Below the pieces are notes generated by a model that was given only the letters and a program-made list of their open reading frames with translations, was not told where the DNA came from and searched no databases. Position numbers and translations under genes: made by a program. This document shows positions 1-7,639 of a stretch of 64,000 nt of DNA, in pieces; the first letter of the stretch is position 1; the number at the start of each line of letters is the position of its first letter. Source of the stretch: DASQMT01 sp963827335 (GTDB taxonomy: Bacteria; Actinomycetota; Thermoleophilia; Solirubrobacterales; Solirubrobacteraceae); contig CAWHAP010000023.1 of assembly GCA_963827335.1 (NCBI GenBank), positions 434,001 to 498,000 on the forward strand. Direction: 5' to 3'.

Positions 1-686
1 TCCTGCATGTCGCGGCGGATCAGCGGGTCGAGCGCGCTGAAGGGCTCGTCGTAGAGCATCAGCTTGGGGTCGACCGCGAACGCGCGGGCGAGCCCGACGC
101 GCTGCTGCATCCCGCCCGAGAGCTGGTCGGGGAACTGGTTGGCGACGTCCTGGAGCCCGACGAGCTGCAGCACCTCGCCCGCGCGGGCGAGCCGCTCGGG
201 CTTGGCCACGCCCTGGATCTCGAGCCCGAACGCGACGTTGTCGACCACCGTGCGGTGCGCGAGCAGCCCGAAGTGCTGGAAGACCATCGAGACACGGTGT
301 GGCGGCGCAGCTCGCGCAGGGCCCCCGCGTCGGCCGCCATCACGTCGGCGCCCTGGATGCTGATCGCGCCTGCGGTCGGCTCGATGAGGCGGATCAGCGT
401 GCGCACGAGCGTGGACTTGCCCGAGCCCGACAGGCCCATGACCACGAACACCTCGCCGGGCCAGATCTCGAGCGAGACGTCGCGCACGGCGACGGTGCAG
501 CCCTCTTCTCGATGCAGCTCCGCGCGCGGCAGGTCGGCGTCCGGCGCGCCGACGATCCGCTCGGCGTGCGGGCCGAAGACCTTCCACACGCCGTCGCGCG
601 GCCAGGAGCGGCGGGCCGCTCCGGTCGACCGTGTGGGCCGCGGGCTGAGCGGGTTCCGCGCCGACCGGCGCGGTCGTGTCGCTCAT
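1..686 (-). CDS. proV: ProV/OpuAA-type glycine betaine ABC transporter ATPase (partial, frameshifted)
   Basis: ATPase of an osmolyte-type importer, probably for glycine betaine or a related quaternary amine. The gene runs off the left edge. From GTG at 589 the frame reads VWKVFG, then the Walker A loop GLSGSGKST. Near position 297 the frame breaks: GTGTCTCGATGG carries two extra bases compared with the expected VSMVFQHFG. After the shift the reading continues with the Q-loop, signature LSGGMQQR, Walker B LMLYDEP and the ProV-typical SALDPLIRRDMQ. An ATG at 684-686 opens a plausible N-terminus in another frame and would need a second shift near 595-600. With a regulator, a methyltransferase system and a dehydrogenase next door, betaine uptake is the natural role. 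The family is clear; whether the breaks are real or sequencing errors is not. Confidence 0.85.
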   Translation of the reverse strand, partial: MSDTTAPVGAEPAQPAAHTVDRSGPPLLAARRRVEGLRPARRADRRRAGRRPAARGAASRRGLHRRRARRLARDLARRGVRGHGPVGLGQVHARAHADPPHRADRRRDQHPGRRRDGGRRGGPARAAPPHRVSMVFQHFGLLAHRTVVDNVAFGLEIQGVAKPERLARAGEVLQLVGLQDVANQFPDQLSGGMQQRVGLARAFAVDPKLMLYDEPFSALDPLIRRDMQ

Positions 687-698
687 GCGCAACCCGTC

Positions 699-708
699 AG
701 ATATATCA
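699..708. promoter_or_regulatory. GATATATC palindrome upstream of proV
   Basis: AGATATATCA lies 13 bp upstream of the ATG at 686. It shares the GATATATC core with sites at 1509-1518 and 10225-10234 and resembles the one at 11735-11744. It could be a -10 element, a GntR operator, or both. Confidence 0.55.
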
Positions 709-754
709 CCGGCATCCGGCCGATCGTACCCGAGCCGGCGGAGGCTTGCCAACC

Positions 755-1465
755 CTACGTCCGGCTGAAGGCCGCCATGATCTCGCGCTGGAAGGCGAGC
801 ACGTGCTCGCGCATGATCGTCCGGGCGAGCGTCCCGTTGCGGTCGAGCATCGCCTCCATGAGCTGGACCTGGTCGTGCACGGCGTGGCCGAGGCCGGGCA
901 CCCGGTCGAGCACGAGGTACCAGACGCGCAGGGAGAGCGTGAAGTAGCGCTCGAGCGTCGCGATCAGGTACGGGTTGCCCGACGCCTCCCAGGTGAAGCG
1001 GTGGATGCGCTCGTCGAAGCGCATCAGCCCGTCCTGGTCGTCGAGCCGGGTCAGATGGTGGACCTCGTCGAGCAGCGCCTCGGCCAGCACGCGCGTCTCC
1101 GCGCTCATGCGCAGCGCGGCCAGCTCCGCCGCGTAGCCCTCGAGCTCGGCGCGGACCTCCGTGATGTGGACGATGTCCGAGGCCTCGATCGAGGAGACGA
1201 ACGTGCCGCGGCGCGGCTGCACGGCGACGAGGTTCTCCAGCGCGAGCCGCTTGACCGCCTCGCGCAGCGGCGTGCGCCCGACCTGCAGGTCGCGCATGAG
1301 CGCGTCCTCGCGCAGGACGGTGCCCGGCGGGAGCCGCAGCGTCACGATCCGGTCGCGGAGCTCGTGGTAGGCCCGCTCGGCGAAGAGGCGCGCCTCGCCG
1401 GCGCTGGAGACGGGCTCGTCGGTCGGGATGATGCTCGGTTCGGCGGCCATCGCGGGGTGCCCCAT
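755..1465 (-). CDS. GntR-family (FCD subfamily) transcriptional regulator
   Basis: DNA-binding regulator, probably of the betaine-demethylation genes. An N-terminal winged helix-turn-helix (residues about 25-90, including LRDRIVTLRLPPGTVLRE and GRTPLREAVKRL) is followed by an all-helical ligand-binding FCD domain with His/Asp/Arg residues (for example ITEVRAELEGYAAELAA and DERIHRFTWEASGNPY). The start is placed at ATG 1465; ATG 1450 is also possible, and the longer frame to 1519 would run into the palindrome at 1509-1518. The gene is divergent from ilvA, and that palindrome lies in the shared promoter, so autoregulation and control of ilvA-metF are likely. The ligand is not known; an intermediate of betaine breakdown is a guess from context. 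Confidence 0.88.
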   Translation of the reverse strand: MGHPAMAAEPSIIPTDEPVSSAGEARLFAERAYHELRDRIVTLRLPPGTVLREDALMRDLQVGRTPLREAVKRLALENLVAVQPRRGTFVSSIEASDIVHITEVRAELEGYAAELAALRMSAETRVLAEALLDEVHHLTRLDDQDGLMRFDERIHRFTWEASGNPYLIATLERYFTLSLRVWYLVLDRVPGLGHAVHDQVQLMEAMLDRNGTLARTIMREHVLAFQREIMAAFSRT

Positions 1466-1488
1466 GGTAGGTCTCGTCCCAGCGGCGC

Positions 1489-1518
1489 TTGCCACCGAGC
1501 TCCAGCGCTGATATATCA
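1489..1518 (+). promoter_or_regulatory. Promoter with overlapping TGATATATCA palindrome for ilvA (and GntR)
   Basis: TTGCCA at 1489-1494 and TATATC at 1512-1517 are 17 bp apart, a fair -35/-10 pair. The -10 lies inside a perfect 10-bp palindrome (1509-1518). The ilvA ATG follows only 7 nt after the -10, which suggests a leaderless transcript. The palindrome can serve the divergent GntR gene too. Confidence 0.55.
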
Positions 1519-1524
1519 CGATTC

Positions 1525-2785
1525 ATGATCGCGCGGACGCCCGTGCGCGACGGATGGCTCGGCGTCGACGCCGTCCGCGACGCACGGGAGCGGACGCGCG
1601 ACCTCGTCCGGCACACGCCGGTGCTGACGTCGCGCAGCCTCAGCGATGCCTGCGGCGGCACGGTGCTGCTCAAGGCCGAGAACCTCCAGCGCACCGGCTC
1701 GTTCAAGCTCCGCGGCGCGCTCGCCAAGGTCGACCGGATCGACCCGGCCGCCGGCGTGGTGGCCGGGAGCGCCGGCAACCACGCCCAGTCGCTGGCGTAT
1801 GCGGCCCGGGCGCGCGGCATGGCCTGCGAGGTCTTCATGCCGGCGGAGGCGTCGGTGCAGCAAGGCCGCGGCGGTACGCGGCTTCGGCGGCACGGTGCGG
1901 CTGGGCGGCGACTCGGTCGACGCGTGCGTGGCCCGGGCCCGCGAGCGGGCGGAGGAGACCGGCGCGGTGTTCGTGCACCCGTTCGACGACGCGGAGATCG
2001 TCGCCGGCCAGGGCACGCTCGGGCTCGAGCTGCTCGAGGACGTGCCCGACCTGGCCACGATCGTCGTGCCCGTCGGCGGCGGCGGGCTGATCAGCGGCAT
2101 CGCCGGCGTCGTCAAGGCCGCCCACCCCGGCGTGCGCATCGTCGGCGTGCAGGCGGAGGCCTGCGCCGCCTACCCGGCCTCGCTGGCCGGCGGCGCGCCG
2201 GTCGAGGCGGTCGGGCGCCCGACGATCGCCGACGGCATCGCCATCAAGCGGCCGGGCGGGCTGACGCTGCCGCTCGTGGCCGCGTGGGTCGACGAGTTCG
2301 TCACCGTGGCCGAGGACGACATCGCCGACGCGATGGTCGTGCTGCTCGAGCGGGCGAAGCTCGTGGTCGAGGGCGCCGGCGCGGTCGGCATCGCGGCGCT
2401 GCGGACCGGCGCGGTCAAGCCCGCGCCGTCCGGGTCGACCGTCGTCGTCCTCTCCGGCGGCAACGTCGACGCCGGCGTGCTGGCGGGCATCGCGCGCCGC
2501 CACGAGACCGCGCAGGGCCGGCGGATGCGGCTGTTCACGCGCGTGCACGACCGGCCGGGCGGGCTGGCGGGCCTGCTCGTCCGGGTCGCCGACGCCGGCG
2601 GCAACCTCGTCACGGTGAACCACCTGCGCGAGGCGGTCCCGCTCCACGTCCGTGAGACCGGCGTCGATCTCGTGCTCGAGACGCGCGGCGAGGAGCACGC
2701 CGCCGACATCGTCGCGCAGCTCGAGTCCGCCGGCTACGAGGTCGAGCGCTTCGACGGCAGCGGACGGCTGGAGCCGCACCCATGA
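1525..2785 (+). CDS. ilvA: Threonine/serine ammonia-lyase (PLP) with C-terminal ACT domain, frameshifted
   Basis: PLP enzyme of the IlvA/TdcB family that deaminates threonine to 2-oxobutyrate and often serine to pyruvate. Visible are the PLP lysine loop TGSFKLRGA, GSAGNHAQ, the phosphate-binding VGGGGLISG, and a C-terminal ACT-like domain starting at RMRLFTRVHDRPGG. The frame is broken near 1859: GTGCAGCAAGGCC has one extra C compared with the reading VSKAAAVRGFGG that resumes in the next frame. ATG 1525 is the start, 7 nt after a -10-like element. The stop overlaps the next start (ATGA at 2782-2785), so the pair is translationally coupled. In this neighbourhood a role as serine deaminase, feeding C2 plus C1 from betaine into pyruvate, makes more sense than isoleucine synthesis; that is inference. 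Confidence 0.87.
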
Positions 2786-3636
2786 TCGCCGACGCCAAGT
2801 CGCGCGAGGCCGCGGCGCTGGCCGACCTGCTGCGCCGCCCGCGCTTCGAGATCCTGCCGCTCGACGGCATCGAGGAGCAGGTGCTCGAGCACCTCGCGAC
2901 CGACGTGCGGGTGACGGTGACGGCCTCGCCGCGCAAGGGGCTGGAGCCGACGCTCGACCTGTCCGAGCGGCTCGCGCGCGCCGGCTATCCGGTCGTCCCG
3001 CACCTGTCGGCGCGGCTCGTGCGCGACCGCGCCCATCTCGAGGAGGCGGTCGCGCGGCTGGAGGCGGCCGGCGTGCGCGAGCTCTTCGTGCCCGCGGGCG
3101 ACGCGCCCGAGCCCGGCGAGTTCCACGGCGCCGTCGAGCTGCTCACGGCCATGGGCCCGCTGCGCGGCCGGTTCGAGCAGATCGGGATCACCGGCTACCC
3201 CGAGAGCCACCACCTGATCTCCGACGAGGAGACGATCCAGGCGATGTTCGCCAAGGCGCCGATGGCCACGTGCATCATCAGCCAGATCTGCTTCGACGCC
3301 GGCACGATCGCCGCCTGGATCGCCGAGGTGCGCCGCCGCGGGGTCGCGCTGCCGATCTGGATCGGCCTGCCGGGGACCGTCGACCACGCCAAGCTCCTGC
3401 GGATCTCGATGAAGATCGGGCTCGGCGAATCCGCGCGCTTCCTCTCGCACCACCGCAACTGGATGTCGCGCCTGCTCACGCGCCAGTTCAAGCCCGACCC
3501 GCTGCTCAAGGGGCTCGCGCCGACGCTGGCCGACCCCGCCACGGGGATCGCCGGCTTCCACCTCTACACGTTCAACGAGGTGGCGCGCACCGAGCGCTGG
3601 CGGCGTGAGGCGTTGAAGCGGCTCGGCGCGTTGTAG
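2782..3636 (+). CDS. MetF-like methylenetetrahydrofolate reductase
   Basis: A 284-aa TIM-barrel flavoprotein of the MTHFR family, which interconverts methyl-THF and methylene-THF. Family landmarks are TVTASPRKGLEPTLDLSE near the N-terminus, GDAPEPGEF (compare the RGDPP of MetF), ITGYPESHH (compare AGYPEGH), ISQICFD (compare TQFFFD) and the C-terminal FHLYTFN (compare HFYTLN). The length matches bacterial MetF. Its start overlaps the ilvA stop by 4 bp. Beside an MttB/corrinoid/MtrH system it most likely runs in the oxidative direction, converting the methyl-THF formed by demethylation to methylene-THF. Whether it uses NAD(P) or another acceptor cannot be read from the sequence. Confidence 0.82.
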   Translation: MIADAKSREAAALADLLRRPRFEILPLDGIEEQVLEHLATDVRVTVTASPRKGLEPTLDLSERLARAGYPVVPHLSARLVRDRAHLEEAVARLEAAGVRELFVPAGDAPEPGEFHGAVELLTAMGPLRGRFEQIGITGYPESHHLISDEETIQAMFAKAPMATCIISQICFDAGTIAAWIAEVRRRGVALPIWIGLPGTVDHAKLLRISMKIGLGESARFLSHHRNWMSRLLTRQFKPDPLLKGLAPTLADPATGIAGFHLYTFNEVARTERWRREALKRLGAL

Positions 3637-3690
3637 GTGTCAGTGGCGACGGCGCCGTCCGCGTCTTCGGCGCGGGCGTGTGCGGACCCC

Positions 3691-3889
3691 GGCATTGAGG
3701 GGAAGGGTCCGGGGTGCCGCGGCGCACCCGTGACGAGCTGACCCCGGTATGCGGTGTCAATTCGTCACCCGTTGCGTCTCGATCCCGGTATGCGGGATCG
3801 AGACGCAACGGTCGACGCCTTTGCCTCGCATACCGAGGCGAAGACGTCGAGGGTGGCGCCACGGCCTCCGTCCCCTTCCCCTCAATGCC
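3691..3889. repeat. 199-bp nested imperfect palindrome with three tandem hairpins
   Basis: A 17-bp perfect inverted repeat bounds the element (GGCATTGAGGGGAAGGG at 3691-3707, its complement at 3873-3889). Inside are three abutting hairpins: 3730-3768 (imperfect), 3769-3811 (perfect 18-bp stem) and 3812-3850 (14 of 16 pairs). Their 7-nt loops are GGTATGC, GGTATGC and GCATACC, the last being the complement of the first. Outer repeat and hairpins are symmetric about position 3790, so the whole block is one large palindrome. It lies between the plus operon ending at 3636 and the minus operon, and overlaps the 3' end of the Fe-S protein frame. It may be a two-way terminator or a mobile palindromic element. 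No second copy was noticed in the window. Confidence 0.85.
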
Positions 3890-5910
3890 CGGTGTACGCG
3901 GGCGACGGCGCAACAGCAGCGCCCCGCGCCTACCGCAGACTCCGGCGGCGACGGCGGCTCCAGCGACTCCGCGATCAGCGTCGAGACATCGACGACGCGC
4001 ATGTCGGCGCCGCGGGCCTTGACGCCGTCGTCGAGCATCACCGTGCAGAACGGGCAGGCCACCGCGAGCGTGCCGGCCCCGGTCTCCGCCGCCTGGCGCG
4101 CGCGCTCCTCGTTGATCAGCCCGCCGCGCTCCTCCATCCACATGTGCGCGCCGCCCGCTCCGCAGCAGAACGTCTCCTTGCCGCTCTTGGCCATCTCGAC
4201 CGGCGTGCCGACGGCGGAGACCAGCTCGCGTGGCGCCGCGCGGACGTCGTTGTGGCGCGCGAGGTAGCAGGAGTCGTGGTAGGTGATGTCGCCCGCGCCG
4301 TTGCCGGGCGTCAACCGGCCGTCGGCGATCAGCTCCGCGATCAGCTCCGTGTGGTGCATGACCTCGTAGTTCCCGCCGAAGTCGCCGTACTCGTTGCCGA
4401 GCGTGTTGAAGCAGTGCGGGCAGCTCGCGACGATCTTCGTCACGCCCGCCTCGTTGAGCGTCTCGACGTTCGTCTCGGCCTGGGCCTGGAACAGGTACTC
4501 GTTGCCCATCCGCCGCGCCGGGTCGCCGGTGCAGCCCTCGCGCGGGCCGAGGATCGCGAAGTCGACGCCCGCGGCCTGGAGCAGCTTCGCGGTCGACTCG
4601 GCCGCGGTACGCGCGCGCTCGTCGAACGACGCGGCGCAGCCGACCCAGTAGAGGACCTCCGGCGCCGGCTCGCCGGGCTCGAGGATCCGCACGCCGAGCG
4701 CGGCGGCCCAGTCGGCGCGCTCGGTCTGCGCGCGCCCCCACGGGTTGCCCGCGCGCTCGACGTCGCGCAGCATCGGCTCGGCCTCGCCGGGGAAGCGCGA
4801 GTCGACCATCACCAGGTTGCGCCGCAGGTCGACGATGTGGTCGACGTGCTCGATCGACACGGGGCACGCCTGCACGCAGGCGCCGCAGGTGACGCAGTCC
4901 CACACGACCTCGTCGGTCACGGCGTTCGGCACGAGCGGCGAGGGCTCGAAGCGGTCGACGTCGCGCAGCAGCTGCGGGCCCTCCGCGAAGACCTGGTCGC
5001 GCAGCCCCATGATCAGCAGCTTCGGCGACAGCGCCTTGCCCGTGTTCCACGCCGGGCAGGCGTCCTGGCAGCGCCCGCACTCGGTGCACGAGAACGTGTC
5101 CATCATCTGCTTCCAGGTGAGGTCCTGGATCGTCCCGGCGCCGAAGCGCAGGTCCTCGTCCTCGCCCTCGAAGTCGAGCGGCTCGAGCCGCCCGCCCGGG
5201 CCGGTGCGGGCGAAGTAGACGTTGAACGCCGCGGTGGCGATGTGCAGGTGCTTGGAGTGGGGGAGATAGGCGAGGAAGCTGAGGATGATCAGCACGTGCG
5301 CCCACACGAGGACGCGCTCGAGCGCCTCGGTGACGCCGCCGTCTCCGAACAGCCCGGACAGCGCGTCGGACACCGGCGACCAGCCCGCGGGCCACTCGTT
5401 GATCCCCAGCGCGATGCGCGACGCGTGCCACAGCACCAGCGTCGTGACGATGCCCGCGATCATGGCCAGGATGAGGTCGGCCTCGCCGAGGTGGCTGCCC
5501 TCGAAGCGCTGCGGGCGCTGGACCTTGCGGATGGCCACGGCGGCGATCACGCCCAGCAGCACCATCACCGCGAACACGTCGACCATCAGCGCGAACCAGC
5601 CCTGATGGCCGAGCCACGGCAGCGTGGCGTCCTTGCTCACCGCTCCGATCATCGCGATGACGATCGTCGGGAAGAGGACGATGAAGCCCCAGAAGATCGC
5701 GGCGTGCATCAGGCCCGGCACGAGCCGCTGGAACAGCTTGCGCTGCCCCAGCACGATCGTCGCCTCGTTGCGGGCGCGGATCGGCACGTCGCCGGTGCGA
5801 TCCACCGGCTTGCCGAGCCGGACGAGGTCGACGAGCAGCTTGGCGCGGCGGGCGAACAGCCCGCCGCAGACGGCGAGGGCGGCCGCCAGCGCGACCGCTC
5901 CGGCGAGCAC
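3757..5910 (-). CDS. Membrane Fe-S oxidoreductase with CCG domains (ETF:quinone oxidoreductase-like, DgcB-related)
   Basis: A 717-aa electron carrier expected to pass electrons from reduced ETF to the membrane quinone pool. About five membrane segments (roughly residues 1-20, 67-91, 105-127, 146-170, 199-216) form a NarI-like module. Two [4Fe-4S] motifs follow (Cys 275, 278, 281, 285 and 339, 342, 345, 349), then two CCG-type cysteine domains (CPHCFNT and YHDSCYLAR, ending CCGAGGAHM). This order matches the ETF-linked proteins found beside etfBA and relatives of dimethylglycine-catabolic DgcB. GTG 5910 is the likely start, just after the etfA stop. The family core ends near VVDVSTLIAESL (about residue 645); the last 70 or so codons read into the palindrome at 3691-3889 and look like a fortuitous extension, or a sign that the element landed in the gene end. 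Confidence 0.85.
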   Translation of the reverse strand: MLAGAVALAAALAVCGGLFARRAKLLVDLVRLGKPVDRTGDVPIRARNEATIVLGQRKLFQRLVPGLMHAAIFWGFIVLFPTIVIAMIGAVSKDATLPWLGHQGWFALMVDVFAVMVLLGVIAAVAIRKVQRPQRFEGSHLGEADLILAMIAGIVTTLVLWHASRIALGINEWPAGWSPVSDALSGLFGDGGVTEALERVLVWAHVLIILSFLAYLPHSKHLHIATAAFNVYFARTGPGGRLEPLDFEGEDEDLRFGAGTIQDLTWKQMMDTFSCTECGRCQDACPAWNTGKALSPKLLIMGLRDQVFAEGPQLLRDVDRFEPSPLVPNAVTDEVVWDCVTCGACVQACPVSIEHVDHIVDLRRNLVMVDSRFPGEAEPMLRDVERAGNPWGRAQTERADWAAALGVRILEPGEPAPEVLYWVGCAASFDERARTAAESTAKLLQAAGVDFAILGPREGCTGDPARRMGNEYLFQAQAETNVETLNEAGVTKIVASCPHCFNTLGNEYGDFGGNYEVMHHTELIAELIADGRLTPGNGAGDITYHDSCYLARHNDVRAAPRELVSAVGTPVEMAKSGKETFCCGAGGAHMWMEERGGLINEERARQAAETGAGTLAVACPFCTVMLDDGVKARGADMRVVDVSTLIAESLEPPSPPESAVGAGRCCCAVARVHRALRGRGRRPWRHPRRLRLGMRGKGVDRCVSIPHTGIETQRVTN
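3769..3811. terminator. Perfect 18-bp stem, 7-nt loop hairpin (possible bidirectional terminator)
   Basis: The stem arms 3769-3786 and 3794-3811 pair without a mismatch around the loop GGTATGC. There is no T tract, so factor-independent termination is uncertain, but the position between convergent operons suits a two-way terminator. Confidence 0.5.
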
Positions 5911-5912
5911 GT

Positions 5913-6887
5913 CTATGCCGAACGGGCCTTTCTCAGCTCGGCGGTGATCGCGGGCACGATCTCGGTCAGGTCGCCGATCACGGCGTAGTCCGCGTTGTTG
6001 AGGATCGGCGCCTCGTCGTCGGCGTTGATGGCGAGGATCTTCTTCGCGCCCTTGCAGCCGGCGATGTGCTGGGTCGCGCCGCTGATGCCGCAGGCGATGT
6101 AGAGGTCGGGCGACACCTTCGTGCCGGTCTGTCCCACCTGGTCGGTGTGCGGGCGCCAGCCGGCGCTCGTCACCACGCGCGAGCAGCCGACCGCGGCGTC
6201 GAGCACTGCGGCGAGCTCCTCGAGGATCCCGAACCCGTCCGCCGAGCCCACGCCGCGCCCGCCGGAGACGACGACCTTCGCCTCGGCGAGCGAGACGCCG
6301 CTCTGGACCGCGTCGACGTGCTCGGCGACCCGCACGAGCAGGTCGGCGTCGTCGAGCGCGGGGGCGAAGGCCTCGACCGCGGGCGCGCCGGCGCCGTTGA
6401 CGGCGGCGGCCGCGACGGTGTGCGGGGCGACGCTGAGCAGCGGCAGCTCGCCGTGCACGCGCGCCTCCTCGAGCAGGCTCCCGCCCCAGCGCACGCGCGT
6501 CACGTCGAGTCGGCCCGCGCCCGCCCCGCCGCCGCCCACCGCGGTGCAGTTCGCCGCGAACGGCAGGTCCCGCCGCGCCGCCACGTGGGCCATCACCTCG
6601 TTGCCGGTGTTCGTCCCGGCCACGACGGCCGCGGTCGCGCCCGAGCGCCCGATCGCGTCGTCGACCGCCCGCGCCCACGCCCCGGGCGCGTACGCCGTCA
6701 GCCGCTCGTCCTCGGCCACGTACGCGGTCGCGATGCCCTGCGGGCCCAGCTGCGCGGCGGCGTCGCGGCCGCCCGCGCCGACCAGCAGCGCGACGGGCTC
6801 GCCGAGCGTGCGGGCGAACGCGATCGCCTGCAGCGACAGCTCGTCGATCTGCCCGCCCTCGTGCTCCACCAGGACCAGCACGCCCAT
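5913..6887 (-). CDS. etfA: Electron transfer flavoprotein alpha subunit
   Basis: FAD-carrying subunit of an ETF heterodimer (324 aa), which takes electrons from flavin dehydrogenases. The C-terminal FAD domain is clear: VVSGGRGVG, SAGWRPHTDQVGQTG, LYIACGISGATQH and KILAINADDEAPI. The ATG at 6887 overlaps the etfB stop (TGATG), and the reading frame of the membrane Fe-S protein follows 2 bp after its stop. Its partner dehydrogenase is most simply the FAD-GcvT protein two genes upstream, and its electron acceptor the Fe-S protein downstream. The gene is intact and of normal length, so it is a specialised copy serving this operon rather than a remnant. Confidence 0.95.
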   Translation of the reverse strand: MGVLVLVEHEGGQIDELSLQAIAFARTLGEPVALLVGAGGRDAAAQLGPQGIATAYVAEDERLTAYAPGAWARAVDDAIGRSGATAAVVAGTNTGNEVMAHVAARRDLPFAANCTAVGGGGAGAGRLDVTRVRWGGSLLEEARVHGELPLLSVAPHTVAAAAVNGAGAPAVEAFAPALDDADLLVRVAEHVDAVQSGVSLAEAKVVVSGGRGVGSADGFGILEELAAVLDAAVGCSRVVTSAGWRPHTDQVGQTGTKVSPDLYIACGISGATQHIAGCKGAKKILAINADDEAPILNNADYAVIGDLTEIVPAITAELRKARSA

Positions 6888-7639
6888 CACGCCACCCCCA
6901 GCTCTCGCATCACGTCGACGACGGCCGGTGCCGCCTCGGGCCCCCGGCCCAGGATCTCGGCCTGCTTGCCCTGCCCGGCCGGCACCAGGAGCCGCAGCTT
7001 CTCGAGCTGCGCGCCGGACGCCGTCGGCGTCCGCCGGTCGACCGGCTTCTTGCGCGCCCGCAGCTTCGCCGGCACGGACGGGTACCGCGGCAGGTTGATG
7101 CCCTCGAGCACGGAGACGACCGCCGGCAGCGGCACGTCGTAGACGTCGCGCCCGCCCGGCACCTCCTGCTCGCAGCGCGCGCGCCCGCCGTCGACCGACA
7201 GGCCCTTGAGGCCGTTGACCACCGGCTGGCCGAGCGCGTGGGCCACGCGCACGGCGACCTGGTAGTTGCCGGCGTCGGCCGACTCGTTGCCGAAGATCAC
7301 GAGGTCGTAGCCGCCGTCGGCGCGGATCGCCTCGACGATCGCGGCGGCGGTGGCCTGCGGGTCCCACTCCTCGCCGCCGGTCTGCAGCAGGATCCCGCGG
7401 TCGGCGCCGATCGCCAGGCAGTCGCGGATCTGCTCCTCGGCCTCGGGCGGGCCGAGCGTGAGCACGGTGACGTCGCCGCCCTGCGCCTCGGCGATCCGCA
7501 CGGCCTCCTCGACGCCGCATTCCTCGTGCGGGGAGATGGTGAAGCCGAGGTGCCGCGTCTCGAGCGCCTGCTCGTCGGCCGTGAGCACCATGCGCCCGCC
7601 GGTCAGCGGGACGCGCTTGACGCAGACCAGGATCCTCAT
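6887..7639 (-). CDS. etfB: Electron transfer flavoprotein beta subunit
   Basis: AMP-binding beta subunit of ETF (250 aa). It opens with MRILVCVKRVP, typical of EtfB, and carries the nucleotide-binding stretch VTVLTLGPPEAEEQIRDCL, then VIFGNESADAGNYQV and the recognition-loop region LPAVVSVLEGINLPRYP, which contacts partner dehydrogenases. ATG 7639 overlaps the stop of the upstream FAD-GcvT gene (ATGA), and its own stop overlaps etfA. Such tight coupling to a dimethylglycine/sarcosine dehydrogenase-like gene argues that this ETF takes electrons from that enzyme. No frameshift or missing motif was seen. Confidence 0.95.
   Translation of the reverse strand: MRILVCVKRVPLTGGRMVLTADEQALETRHLGFTISPHEECGVEEAVRIAEAQGGDVTVLTLGPPEAEEQIRDCLAIGADRGILLQTGGEEWDPQATAAAIVEAIRADGGYDLVIFGNESADAGNYQVAVRVAHALGQPVVNGLKGLSVDGGRARCEQEVPGGRDVYDVPLPAVVSVLEGINLPRYPSVPAKLRARKKPVDRRTPTASGAQLEKLRLLVPAGQGKQAEILGRGPEAAPAVVDVMRELGVA

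Noticed and set aside
3730..3850. CRISPR-like array at the three repeated hairpins
   Set aside because: The units are palindromes with diverged stems and no unique spacers, and no cas genes are nearby.
3757..6678. 973-aa minus-strand frame that appears to fuse etfA and the Fe-S protein
   Set aside because: Its first 250 or so residues are an off-frame reading of etfA. The true Fe-S protein starts at GTG 5910, after the etfA stop.
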